Part shown: positions 15,594-23,432 of the stretch, in pieces | Layout of the letters: each line of letters starts with the position of its first letter | Numbering within the stretch: position 1 is the first letter of the stretch | NCBI GenBank assembly: GCA_963520725.1 | Contig: CAUQSG010000006.1 | Location: forward strand, 1-47,311 | Direction of reading: 5' to 3' | Length of the DNA stretch: 47,311 nucleotides | Source of the DNA: JABCPE02 sp963520725 | Lineage (GTDB): Bacteria > Bacteroidota > Bacteroidia > Flavobacteriales > Weeksellaceae | Made by a program: the position numbers and the translations under genes | Notes under the pieces: generated by a model | What the model saw: only the letters and a program-made list of their open reading frames with translations | Told to the model about the DNA's origin: nothing | Database searches by the model: none

Positions 15594-17552
15594 ATGAAAA
15601 AAATATTTTTAACCATACTAGGAACAGCATTTGCGGTATTATCTGGGCAACAGAAGAAGCATACTGTGGTGGCTAAAGAAAATCCCACTACTATTGCTAA
15701 AAAATATGGTGTCAGCGTAGATGAACTTATCAAGCAAAATCCTAAAATAAAGGATGGGAAAATAGATATAGGAGATGTTTTGATTATTCCTAATAAACAA
15801 AAAAACTCTCAAAAAACAGAAGAGAAAAAGGAAGAAAAAAAGCCTGCTGAAAAGAAATCTAATCAAAAATTGGGTAAGATTTATCTTCAGCCGAAACAAA
15901 CTATCTATGGTATAACCAGACAATACAAAATCTCAGAAGAAGAACTGAGAAAGTTGAATCCTAATTTGGAAAGCCATATGAAAGTAGGCGAAGCACTTGT
16001 GCTGCCAGAAGACAAAATCAGAAAATATGGAGACAAAGCCGCTCAGCAGGAGGTGGTGGATACGCCTAAAAAGGATAGAGAGGAGGAGAAAAAAACTCAA
16101 AAATTGGCTTCAGAAGATGGAGCATATGTAGTTCAGCCGAAGGATACATATTACGGAATTACAAGGAAGTTTAATATTTCACAGAGTGAGCTGTTTGCAT
16201 TAAACTCAGGATTGGAACAGAGAGGGCTTAGGTCTGGGGATGTTATCATAGTGAAAAATACAGCATCTTCTAAAAATGTAGCAACGACAACGAAAGAAAC
16301 TTCTGAAAAAAATACAAAACCTAAAGAGGAGAAAAACACGCCTCCAAAAGAGGTGAAAACCAAAACTTATTCCGTGGAGGAATATGTAACTCACGAGGTT
16401 AAAAAAGGCGAAAGTGCATTTGGGATTGTGAATAAATATAACATCACATATGACCAGCTTGCCGAAATGAATGGAGGGCTTCCTAATGGGATAAAACAAG
16501 GAATGGTGCTGAATATCAAGAAGGTCAATAGACAATATGTAAAAGCTGATGATGATGTATTTAGTATTGCTTTGATTTTGCCTTTTGGGTTTGATACTAA
16601 TGACACTAAATATAGAACACTTTCTGCGGATTTCCTAATCGGTGCTAAACTTGCTGCACAAAGAGGAATGCGAGATGGTAAAAAAGTAAGTATCAATGTG
16701 ATAGATGCTGAAAATGAGAATTCCTTTAAGAACAATTTGGTGCAGATTAACAAGACCAATACAGATTTGATTATAGGGCCATTCTTTAAATCAAATGTAA
16801 TAGAAGTTCTTGAATATGTGAAGAATGAAAAAATTCCTGTGGTGGCTCCATTTGCCCATACAGAGGAGATGTATAAATATAATAATTTGGTGATTGTAGA
16901 GCCAGGGAATAGAGTTTATGCAGAGAGAATCGTTCGTGAGGTCAAAAATGCTCATTCAAAAGAAAAAGTATTTATTGTAGGTGAAGAAAATAATCCAGAA
17001 GTTATTTTCCTTAAAGAGCAGTTAGCAAAAGAACTATCTAAAACTGAAATTTCGGTGGTTAGTTCTCCATCTGGAATAGAACTGGAGCAGAATATGGTAA
17101 CAGGACAAAGCCTGCCAGCGGTAGTTATTTTAGCAAATGATAATAATGCTGTGGGAGTAGGATTTGCGAAGAAAATAATAGAACTAGTCAAACAAACAGA
17201 AGGAATCAAGGCGTTTAGTATGTATTATCACCCTGATTTTGAGAAGAATGTAGATCCTTTAAGTAAAGCAAATTTGGTTTATTTGATGGATAGAAAAATA
17301 AATACAGACGGAGATTTTGAGAAGGAGGTTTTGGCTGAGTTTAAAAAAGAATATTGTAGAACACCATCCAAATATACCATTATAGGTTTTGATGTGGTTA
17401 GTGATATGTTGGCAAGGGAATCAAAAGGCGAAGTCCTAAGAAATATGAGTAAAGTTCAGACTCAGTTGGCAACGAAGTTTGAATATATCCGAAACAAAAA
17501 AAATGGAGCTTTTGTGAATACTGGATTTAGAGTAGTGAGATTGGTTCCTTAG
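15594..17552 (+). CDS. Multi-LysM protein with a C-terminal periplasmic-binding (PBP1-like) domain
   Basis: A 652-residue secreted protein (signal peptide MKKIFLTILGTAFAVLSGQ). There are four LysM modules at about residues 22-68, 92-138, 170-216 and 258-304, each with the D/E-T-xxxI-xxKY-N/G-I-xxxxLxxxNP pattern. They are separated by Lys/Glu/Pro linkers. The C-terminal half (about 320-652) looks like a type-1 periplasmic-binding fold of the branched-chain amino-acid/LivJ kind (FSIALILPFGFD, DFLIGAKLAAQRGMRDG, LIIGPFFKSNVIEVLEYV, IPVVAPFAHTEEMYKYN). LysM modules bind N-acetylglucosamine in peptidoglycan, so this probably anchors a ligand-binding or scaffold domain to the wall. No transporter is adjacent; the role is unknown. 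fabD starts 38 bases after it. Confidence 0.82.
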   Translation: MKKIFLTILGTAFAVLSGQQKKHTVVAKENPTTIAKKYGVSVDELIKQNPKIKDGKIDIGDVLIIPNKQKNSQKTEEKKEEKKPAEKKSNQKLGKIYLQPKQTIYGITRQYKISEEELRKLNPNLESHMKVGEALVLPEDKIRKYGDKAAQQEVVDTPKKDREEEKKTQKLASEDGAYVVQPKDTYYGITRKFNISQSELFALNSGLEQRGLRSGDVIIVKNTASSKNVATTTKETSEKNTKPKEEKNTPPKEVKTKTYSVEEYVTHEVKKGESAFGIVNKYNITYDQLAEMNGGLPNGIKQGMVLNIKKVNRQYVKADDDVFSIALILPFGFDTNDTKYRTLSADFLIGAKLAAQRGMRDGKKVSINVIDAENENSFKNNLVQINKTNTDLIIGPFFKSNVIEVLEYVKNEKIPVVAPFAHTEEMYKYNNLVIVEPGNRVYAERIVREVKNAHSKEKVFIVGEENNPEVIFLKEQLAKELSKTEISVVSSPSGIELEQNMVTGQSLPAVVILANDNNAVGVGFAKKIIELVKQTEGIKAFSMYYHPDFEKNVDPLSKANLVYLMDRKINTDGDFEKEVLAEFKKEYCRTPSKYTIIGFDVVSDMLARESKGEVLRNMSKVQTQLATKFEYIRNKKNGAFVNTGFRVVRLVP

Positions 17553-17590
17553 TTTTTAAATAATAAAATAGATTTAGATTTTTCAAAAAT

Positions 17591-18466
17591 ATGAAAGCAT
17601 TAGTGTTTCCTGGACAAGGATCTCAGTTTGTGGGGATGGGTAAGGATCTTTATGATTACCGTAAGGAGATTAGAGATTTGATGAATTCTGCTAATGATAT
17701 ATTGGGATTTGATATTTTGTCAGTGATGTTTGATGGGACAGAAGAGGATTTAAAGAAAACCAAAATAACTCAGCCAGCTATATTTATTCATTCTGTAGCT
17801 ATTGTAAAGGCAATCGATACAATAGGTGCGGGAATGGTGGCAGGACACTCTTTGGGTGAGTTCTCTGCTTTGGTAGCGAATGGAGTTTTATCGTTTAAAG
17901 ATGGGCTGGAGCTGGTTTATCAAAGAGCTTTGGCTATGCAGGAGGCTTGTGATATCAATCCTTCCTCTATGGCGGCGGTGCTTGGGCTAGATGATGATAA
18001 AGTAGAAAAAATTTGTACAGAGATAGATGGACTGGTAGTTCCTGCAAACTATAACTGCCCTGGGCAATTGGTAATTTCTGGTGAAACACCAGCAGTGGAA
18101 AAGGCGTGCGAAGCCCTAAAAGCAGCTGGTGCGAAAAGAGCCCTTTTATTACCTGTGAATGGAGCTTTTCACTCTCCTTTGATGCAGCCAGCGCAAGAAA
18201 AATTAGCACAAGCAATAGAAGGAGTTAAGTTTAATAACCCTATTCTTCCGATTTATCAGAATGTAACAACGACTCCTGTGACAGACCCAGAGGAAATAAA
18301 AAAGAATCTGATAGCACAGTTGACAGGTCCTGTAAAATGGACACAAACGATACAAAATATGGTAAAAGATGGCGCTGACCATTTTGTGGAAGTGGGACCA
18401 GGGAAAACATTACAAGGATTGATAAAGAAAATATCGCCTAGTATTATGGTTTCATCAGGGATATAA
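17591..18466 (+). CDS. fabD: Malonyl-CoA:ACP transacylase FabD
   Basis: A 291-residue cytosolic enzyme that moves malonyl groups from CoA to acyl carrier protein, supplying type II fatty-acid synthesis. It opens with the family signature FPGQGSQFVGMGKDL. The catalytic Ser87 is in GHSLGE, and His194 in GAFHSPLM completes the pair. The conserved GPGKTLQGLIKKI stands near the end. No other fab genes are nearby. A terminator hairpin follows at 18491. Confidence 0.96.
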   Translation: MKALVFPGQGSQFVGMGKDLYDYRKEIRDLMNSANDILGFDILSVMFDGTEEDLKKTKITQPAIFIHSVAIVKAIDTIGAGMVAGHSLGEFSALVANGVLSFKDGLELVYQRALAMQEACDINPSSMAAVLGLDDDKVEKICTEIDGLVVPANYNCPGQLVISGETPAVEKACEALKAAGAKRALLLPVNGAFHSPLMQPAQEKLAQAIEGVKFNNPILPIYQNVTTTPVTDPEEIKKNLIAQLTGPVKWTQTIQNMVKDGADHFVEVGPGKTLQGLIKKISPSIMVSSGI

Positions 18467-18490
18467 CGGATTTTGTAATCTGTAAAAAAT

Positions 18491-18530
18491 ATTGCTATTC
18501 TTGGATATTCCGAGGATAGCAATTTGTTTA
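18491..18530 (+). terminator. fabD terminator
   Basis: A 14-bp hairpin (ATTGCTATTCTTGG at 18491-18504 with CCGAGGATAGCAAT at 18510-18523, two G-T wobbles) with loop ATATT and a weak T-rich tail (TTGTTTATAAAT). Confidence 0.65.
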
Positions 18531-18541
18531 TAAATATTATT

Positions 18542-18549
18542 TACCTTTG
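18542..18549 (+). promoter_or_regulatory. -7 promoter box of the GYDIA kinase
   Basis: TACCTTTG is an exact TANNTTTG match with only TTTT between it and the ATG at 18554, so the transcript may be leaderless. A TTTG at 18523-18526 could be a poorly spaced -33 element. Confidence 0.5.
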
Positions 18550-18553
18550 TTTT

Positions 18554-19459
18554 ATGGAAAGTTTTTTTTCACACGGCAAACTACTTCTCACTTCAGAATA
18601 TTTCGTGCTGGATGGAGCAACAGCATTGGCTGTTCCTACCAAATCAGGACAAAATCTCTGTGTAGAAGAAAAAAATGATGGCAAGGCTCTTGTTTTTTGG
18701 GAGGCTTATCATAGCGGGCAGCTTTGGATGAGTGCAGAAATTGATTATCTCAATTGGAGAATTATAAAAACTAATCTTCCCGAAAATGCTGAATTCATTA
18801 TGAATGTTCTTAGAAATATTCAAAGCCTTTCATCATCTCATTTACAAGATAAAAAATCATATTTTATCAAGACCAATCTGGAATTTCCTGCTAATTTTGG
18901 CTGGGGGAGCAGTTCTACGCTGATGGCAAATCTTGCCAAATGGGCAGAAATAGATGCTTTTGAGTTGAATGAAATGTCTCTTGGTGGAAGCGGTTATGAT
19001 ATAGCAGTAGCAATGGAGGGAACGCCTGTTTTGTATCAGTTAAATTGGAAAAATAGAGAGATAAAACAAGTGGATTTTAACCCAGAATTTAAGGAAGAAT
19101 TGATATTTGTCCATCTCAACCAAAAACAAGACAGCCGCGAAGGCATAAAGCTCTATAAATCCAAGCCAAAATCAAAGGAAATAGTCAGTGAGTTTTCGGA
19201 TTTGACAGAAAAAATTTTGAATTGTAAAAATATTGATGAATTTTCTAATTTAATGGAAATTCACGAAAAAAAAGTTTCAGAATTTTTGGGACTTACTAAA
19301 GTCAAACAGCAGTATTTCCCTGACTGCCCTGTTTTTGTGAAAAGCCTCGGGGCGTGGGGAGGAGATTTTGTGATGACTAGGAAATTCCAAGGTTATGAAA
19401 ACTTTTTTCATGGACACGGATTTCATACCTTTTTTGACTGGAATGAAATAATTAAGTAA
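18554..19459 (+). CDS. GYDIA family GHMP kinase
   Basis: A 301-residue cytosolic small-molecule kinase. I take the ATG at 18554, giving MESFFSHGKLLLTSEYFVLDGATALAVPT, the usual first strand of GHMP kinases (quoted in part: HGKLLLTSEYFVLDG); a TTG 30 bases upstream would lie in the fabD terminator. The ATP-binding GHMP motif appears as PANFGWGSSST (about residues 115-125), and the name-giving GGSGYDIAVA follows near 149-157. In Flavobacteriia this family is generally discussed with mevalonate-pathway isoprenoid kinases, but its substrate is not established. No other mevalonate gene is in the window. Confidence 0.85.
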   Translation: MESFFSHGKLLLTSEYFVLDGATALAVPTKSGQNLCVEEKNDGKALVFWEAYHSGQLWMSAEIDYLNWRIIKTNLPENAEFIMNVLRNIQSLSSSHLQDKKSYFIKTNLEFPANFGWGSSSTLMANLAKWAEIDAFELNEMSLGGSGYDIAVAMEGTPVLYQLNWKNREIKQVDFNPEFKEELIFVHLNQKQDSREGIKLYKSKPKSKEIVSEFSDLTEKILNCKNIDEFSNLMEIHEKKVSEFLGLTKVKQQYFPDCPVFVKSLGAWGGDFVMTRKFQGYENFFHGHGFHTFFDWNEIIK

Positions 19460-19497
19460 AACTGAGCTAAATCATAGGAAATACCTAAAAATATTAA

Positions 19498-19505
19498 TAC
19501 ATTTG
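19498..19505 (+). promoter_or_regulatory. -7 promoter box of pckA
   Basis: TACATTTG is an exact TANNTTTG match, 30 bases upstream of the pckA ATG. No convincing -33 TTG is seen at the usual distance. Confidence 0.45.
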
Positions 19506-19535
19506 CGTATAGTTAATTTATATAAAATATTTAAC

Positions 19536-21131
19536 ATGGAACAGATTAAAAACTATTTAGAAAAACATGGCATTAAGGGAGTGAAGGAGATTGTATACAA
19601 TCCTACCTATGAACAACTTTTCCAAGATGAAATGTCGCCAGAAAACGAAGGTTTTGAGAAAGGGATTTTAACAAGTTCAGGGGCTGTTGCTGTGAAGACA
19701 GGTGTTTTCACAGGGCGTTCGCCAAAGGATAGATATATCGTAAAAGACCAAACTACGGAGAATACGATTTGGTGGGATGGCAAAATAAACTTGCCTACGA
19801 CGCCTGAGATTTTTGGTGGTTTAAAGAAAATAGTAACTGATTCCTTTGAAAATAAAAAAATCTATGTGGTGGATACTTTCTGCGGAACCAATCCAGACAC
19901 GAGACTGAAAGTGAGATTCGTGATGGAGGTGGCTTGGCAGGCGCATTTCGTTACCAATATGTTTATCCGCCCATCTCACTATGACCTAGAACATTACGGA
20001 GAGCCAGATTTCTTGGTAATTAATGGTTCTAAGGTAACTAACCCGAACTGGAAAGAACAAGGGCTTAATTCAGAGAACTTTGTGATGTTTAACCTTTCAG
20101 AAAAAACCCAGATTATCGGAGGAACTTGGTATGGAGGTGAGATGAAAAAGGGAATGTTCTCCATGATGAACTACTACCTTCCACTGAAAGGAATGGCGTC
20201 TATGCACTGTTCTGCTAATGTCGGCGAAAAAGGTGATGTAGCGGTGTTCTTCGGGCTTTCTGGAACAGGGAAAACTACGCTTTCTGCTGACCCTAAAAGA
20301 TACCTTATCGGAGATGATGAGCACGGCTGGGATAACAATGGCGTGTTCAACTACGAGGGAGGCTGCTATGCGAAAGTAATAGACCTTTCCGCAGAAAAAG
20401 AACCAGATATTTTTGGAGCGATAAAAAGAGATGCGCTTCTTGAAAATGTAGTAGTAAAGGACAATGGCGAGGTGGACTATAGCGATGGTTCTATCACGGA
20501 AAATACCAGAGTTTCTTACCCTATCTATCACATTAGTAAAATAGTTTTGCCATCAAAAGCACGACACGCGAAGAAAGTGATTTATCTTTCTGCGGATGCA
20601 TTTGGGGTACTTCCTCCAGTTTCTATCCTTACAGACGAGCAGGCACAATACCACTTCCTATGTGGATACACTTCTAAAATGGCAGGAACGGAGAGAGGCG
20701 TTACAGAGCCGTTGCCATCTTTCTCACCAGCGTTCGGAGAGGCATTTTTAGCGCTTCACCCTACGATGTATTCTAAAACTTTAGTTTCTAAAATGAAAGA
20801 ACATGGAGCAAAAGCTTATTTAGTAAATACAGGCTGGAATGGAACAGGGAAAAGAATTTCGCTGAAAGATACCAGAGCTATCATAGATGCTATTTTAGAT
20901 GGTTCTATCGATAAAGCGGAAACGAATAAAATCCCAATTTTAGGACTTACTTTCCCAACAGCATTGCCGAATGTTCCTTCTGAAATTCTTGACCCAAGAG
21001 ACACTTACGCTGATGCTTCTCAGTGGGAAGCTAAGGCTAAAGATTTAGCAGGAAAGTATATCAAATACTTTGAACAATATACAGATACAGAAGAAGGAAA
21101 AGCATTAGTAAATGCAGGTCCGAAATTATAA
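19536..21131 (+). CDS. pckA: Phosphoenolpyruvate carboxykinase (ATP)
   Basis: A 531-residue cytosolic enzyme that converts oxaloacetate plus ATP to phosphoenolpyruvate, CO2 and ADP, the entry to gluconeogenesis. The start is the ATG at 19536 (MEQIKNYLEKHGIKG), not the upstream TTG. Visible motifs are GRSPKDRY (60-67), the P-loop-like GLSGTGKTTLS (240-250), the metal-binding LIGDDEHGW (257-265), ENTRVSYP and TSKMAGTE. This pattern identifies the ATP-dependent rather than the GTP-dependent family. It has its own -7 box and a strong terminator, so it is monocistronic. Confidence 0.97.
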   Translation: MEQIKNYLEKHGIKGVKEIVYNPTYEQLFQDEMSPENEGFEKGILTSSGAVAVKTGVFTGRSPKDRYIVKDQTTENTIWWDGKINLPTTPEIFGGLKKIVTDSFENKKIYVVDTFCGTNPDTRLKVRFVMEVAWQAHFVTNMFIRPSHYDLEHYGEPDFLVINGSKVTNPNWKEQGLNSENFVMFNLSEKTQIIGGTWYGGEMKKGMFSMMNYYLPLKGMASMHCSANVGEKGDVAVFFGLSGTGKTTLSADPKRYLIGDDEHGWDNNGVFNYEGGCYAKVIDLSAEKEPDIFGAIKRDALLENVVVKDNGEVDYSDGSITENTRVSYPIYHISKIVLPSKARHAKKVIYLSADAFGVLPPVSILTDEQAQYHFLCGYTSKMAGTERGVTEPLPSFSPAFGEAFLALHPTMYSKTLVSKMKEHGAKAYLVNTGWNGTGKRISLKDTRAIIDAILDGSIDKAETNKIPILGLTFPTALPNVPSEILDPRDTYADASQWEAKAKDLAGKYIKYFEQYTDTEEGKALVNAGPKL

Positions 21132-21140
21132 TAACAAAAT

Positions 21141-21174
21141 AAACCTTCTCAAATTTGGGAAGGTTTGTTTTATT
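21141..21174 (+). terminator. pckA terminator
   Basis: AAACCTTC (21141-21148) pairs with GAAGGTTT (21159-21166), extended by two inner pairs around the loop AAATTT, and is followed by TGTTTTATTT. Confidence 0.75.
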
Positions 21175-21197
21175 TATAACTTAAATATTTATTGGAT

Positions 21198-21431
21198 ATG
21201 AAAAAGAGAAGTATATTTTCAGTGGTGGGAATGTTTTTGGGGATGGGCTTTTCCGTTGTAGATGGAGTGGTTTCCTATACAGATACAGCTTCATTAGAAG
21301 AACCACTCAGTGGAATGATAGGCAATATTCTATCATCTGAAATATTCATTAAACACTTCTTAATTTATTCACTTATGGGACTTGTGGTTGGTTTTGTTTT
21401 TGGGCTTTTTATGGAAAAAATATTTAAGTAA
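21198..21431 (+). CDS. Small two-helix membrane protein, unknown function
   Basis: A 77-residue protein starting at the ATG 21198 (MKKRSIFSVVGMF). Two hydrophobic spans are visible (about residues 6-26, VVGMFLGMGFSVVDGVVSY, and about 50-72, LIYSLMGLVVGFVFGLFM), joined by a polar loop with Glu and Ser. Charge placement (KKR before the first span, KIFK after the second) suggests both ends in the cytoplasm. It is not recognised. It lies after the pckA terminator and ends 7 bases from the convergent dtd gene, with no hairpin between them. Confidence 0.6.
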   Translation: MKKRSIFSVVGMFLGMGFSVVDGVVSYTDTASLEEPLSGMIGNILSSEIFIKHFLIYSLMGLVVGFVFGLFMEKIFK

Positions 21432-21438
21432 AAAATTC

Positions 21439-21888
21439 CTAACTTTTCGTTTTACTGTCCATCACTATCGTTACAGGACCGTCATTGAGGAGGGAGACTT
21501 TCATGTCTGCGCCGAAAATTCCGCTCTCAGTTTTTAAACCTGATTTCTTGATGAGGTCTTTGAAGTACTCAAACAGAGGAACAGCTTTTTCTGGTCTTGC
21601 GGCTTTTATAAAAGAAGGGCGATTTCCTTTTTTGTAATCGGCAAGCAGCGTAAACTGGCTTACACACAGTATTTCTCCATTTATATCTTTTACAGAGAGA
21701 TTCATTTTCCCTTCCTCATCGCTGAAAATCCTCAAATCAATGATTTTCTTTGCGAGCCAGTCAGCATCTTCTTGGTTATCTTCTTCTTCCACGCCTACAA
21801 GGAGCAAAAGCCCTTTGGAGATTTCGCCTGTGATTTCGTTATTTACCTTTATGGAAGCTTCTGATACTCTTTGAATTACGATTTTCAT
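21439..21888 (-). CDS. dtd: D-aminoacyl-tRNA deacylase
   Basis: A 149-residue cytosolic enzyme that hydrolyses D-aminoacyl-tRNAs (and Gly-tRNA-Ala), protecting translation. I use the ATG at 21888 (MKIVIQRVSEASIKVNNE), because the in-frame residues further upstream are not family-like and overlap the previous gene. The signature SQFTLLADYKKGNRPSF (about 77-93) and the C-terminal cross-subunit Gly-cisPro motif (NDGPVTIVMD, residues about 135-144) are intact. It follows the Rieske-like lipoprotein gene by 4 bases. Confidence 0.95.
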   Translation of the reverse strand: MKIVIQRVSEASIKVNNEITGEISKGLLLLVGVEEEDNQEDADWLAKKIIDLRIFSDEEGKMNLSVKDINGEILCVSQFTLLADYKKGNRPSFIKAARPEKAVPLFEYFKDLIKKSGLKTESGIFGADMKVSLLNDGPVTIVMDSKTKS

Positions 21889-21892
21889 AAGT

Positions 21893-22345
21893 TTAATAAT
21901 AGATTGAAATGATACCCGTAGCAGCGTTATAACTATATTCATAAAATTTAGGAGGCAGTCCAGAGCCTTTTATAGGTGTTCCATCTTGTAAAATCCATTC
22001 GGCGCCGTCTTTTGGGCAGACGATTTTGATATTGTTCTGAACTTCCAGTCTAGTATTCGCATCAGGGCAGAAGTGTGGCGCATTTCGGTCATACACCTTG
22101 AAGCCGGTTCCTGTTTTTACTAAAATCAGTCCGCGCGTACCGCTCTGCTGTTCATTGATGTAAATCCAGCCTTTCGTATTCAAATCATTGGCATAAGCAG
22201 GAAGGTTAAGATTCAGCTGAACATTGATAATCTGACTGGGAAAGCAGCTCACGGTCTCGGCTCTACTTTCACAAGAAATAACAAGGGATAACAAACTGAA
22301 AACTAATAAAATAAAAAAGGCTTTTAATACGCTAAATATTTTCAT
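21893..22345 (-). CDS. Rieske-like lipoprotein with apparently lost cluster ligands
   Basis: A 150-residue lipoprotein. I start at the ATG 22345, which gives a positively charged N-terminus, a hydrophobic core and the lipobox LVISC (Cys24). The mature part resembles a small Rieske ferredoxin domain: INVQLNLNLPAYANDL, GLILVKTGTGFKVYDRNAPHFCPD, then NIKIVCPKDGAEWILQDG and a final GIISIYY strand. In canonical Rieske proteins the 2Fe-2S ligands are CxH and CxxH. Here the first pair reads APH (Cys replaced) and the second CPKD (His replaced), so only two of four ligands remain. It probably keeps the fold but not the cluster. The role is unknown; dtd follows 4 bases later. Confidence 0.6.
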   Translation of the reverse strand: MKIFSVLKAFFILLVFSLLSLVISCESRAETVSCFPSQIINVQLNLNLPAYANDLNTKGWIYINEQQSGTRGLILVKTGTGFKVYDRNAPHFCPDANTRLEVQNNIKIVCPKDGAEWILQDGTPIKGSGLPPKFYEYSYNAATGIISIYY

Positions 22346-22362
22346 AATAAGAAAAAATTTTT

Positions 22363-22370
22363 TATCTTTG
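22363..22370 (+). promoter_or_regulatory. -7 promoter box of greA
   Basis: TATCTTTG is an exact TANNTTTG match. It predicts a leader of about 80 bases before the greA ATG at 22458, unusually long for this window. Confidence 0.5.
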
Positions 22371-22399
22371 TCCAAGTAAAGTTAGTTAAAATTTAAAAG

Positions 22400-22423
22400 T
22401 ATCCGGCAAAGGTCGGATATTTT
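22400..22423 (+). promoter_or_regulatory. Terminator-like hairpin in the greA leader
   Basis: TATCCG (22400-22405) pairs with CGGATA (22414-22419) around an 8-base loop and runs into TTTTATTATTTATTTA. It lies between the predicted greA start of transcription and the ATG, so it could act as an attenuator. Confidence 0.4.
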
Positions 22424-22457
22424 ATTATTTATTTAACACAAATAAAAGAAAAAAATC

Positions 22458-22925
22458 ATGAATTATGTTACAAAAGAGGGCTTAGCAAAAATGAAGGCCG
22501 AGCTAGAGCAGTTGGAATCAATAGAGAGACCAAAAATCACTCAACAGATTGCAGAAGCAAGAGACAAAGGAGACCTTTCTGAAAATGCTGAGTATGATGC
22601 AGCAAAGGAAGCGCAAGGACTTTTGGAGCTGAAAATATCCAAATTACAGGATATAATAGCAAATTCTAAAATCATAGAAGAAAACCAGATAGACACTTCT
22701 AAAGTATCTATCCTTACTACTGTAAGGCTAAAAAATAACACGACTAAAGCCGAGCAAAAATTCACATTAGTTCCTGATAATGAGAGTGATCTGAAGGCTA
22801 ATAAAATATCTGTAAATACTCCTATTGCCAAAGGGCTTTTAGGAAAGGCTGTTGGCGAAGTAGCAGAAATAGTGCTTCCAAACGGAAATAAACTTTCGTT
22901 TGAAGTTTTAGAAATTACGATTTAG
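22458..22925 (+). CDS. greA: Transcription elongation factor GreA
   Basis: A 155-residue factor that binds the RNA polymerase secondary channel and stimulates cleavage of backtracked transcripts. The N-terminal coiled coil carries the catalytic acidic tip DLSENAEYDAAK (residues 39-50), and the C-terminal FKBP-like domain has the expected SVNTPIAKGLLGKAVGEVAEI. The length is standard. The leader contains a terminator-like hairpin (22400-22423). The HIT-family gene follows 47 bases later and is probably co-transcribed. Confidence 0.96.
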   Translation: MNYVTKEGLAKMKAELEQLESIERPKITQQIAEARDKGDLSENAEYDAAKEAQGLLELKISKLQDIIANSKIIEENQIDTSKVSILTTVRLKNNTTKAEQKFTLVPDNESDLKANKISVNTPIAKGLLGKAVGEVAEIVLPNGNKLSFEVLEITI

Positions 22926-22972
22926 TCTTTTGGCTGAATTAAATAAATAGTAAAACCTTAATAATCAATAAA

Positions 22973-23362
22973 ATGGCTTCAATTTTCACAAAAATAATCA
23001 ATGGCGAAATTCCGTGCTACAAGATAGCAGAGGACGAGCATCATTTGGCATTTTTAGATATTATGCCAATAGCCAAAGGGCATACATTGGTAATTCCTAA
23101 AAGAGAAGTGGATTTTATTTTTGATATGGAAGCAGAGGAGCATAAAAGGCTCTGGGCATTTGCACAAGAAGTAGCTAAAAAAGTAAAGGCAGCTATTCCA
23201 TGTGTGAAAGTGGGCGTAGCCGTAGTAGGGTTGGAAGTTCCGCACACACATATCCACCTCGTTCCTATCAATGAAATCAAAGATTTGAATTTTACTAATG
23301 AAAAACTGAAATTCACAGAAGAGGAATTCAGAGAAATTCAAAAAGCGATAACAGGGCAATAA
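22973..23362 (+). CDS. HIT family nucleotide-binding protein
   Basis: A 129-residue cytosolic protein of the histidine-triad superfamily (Hint/HinT branch). The triad HTHIHLVP is at residues 91-98. FTKIINGEIPCYKIAEDE near the start and IAKGHTLVIPKREV are also typical. HinT-like proteins hydrolyse nucleoside phosphoramidates such as acyl-AMP adducts. The position between greA and clpX matches no obvious pathway. A terminator follows at 23376. Confidence 0.93.
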   Translation: MASIFTKIINGEIPCYKIAEDEHHLAFLDIMPIAKGHTLVIPKREVDFIFDMEAEEHKRLWAFAQEVAKKVKAAIPCVKVGVAVVGLEVPHTHIHLVPINEIKDLNFTNEKLKFTEEEFREIQKAITGQ

Positions 23363-23375
23363 TCACTAAAATTAC

Positions 23376-23410
23376 AAACTTCAATAAATTCTTATTGGAG
23401 TTTATTTATT
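23376..23410 (+). terminator. Terminator after the greA-HIT unit
   Basis: A 12-bp stem, AAACTTCAATAA (23376-23387) with TTATTGGAGTTT (23392-23403), has one G-T wobble, loop ATTC and a T-rich tail ATTTATTC. Confidence 0.65.
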
Positions 23411-23432
23411 CATAAAAACAAAAAAGAATTAG

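Noticed and set aside
18524..18553. Upstream TTG start for the GYDIA kinase
   Set aside because: It would fall in the fabD terminator and add ten residues before the conserved first strand; the ATG at 18554 fits the family.
20097..20531. Antisense ORF inside pckA
   Set aside because: pckA is certain here from its catalytic motifs, and the antisense product has no recognisable pattern.
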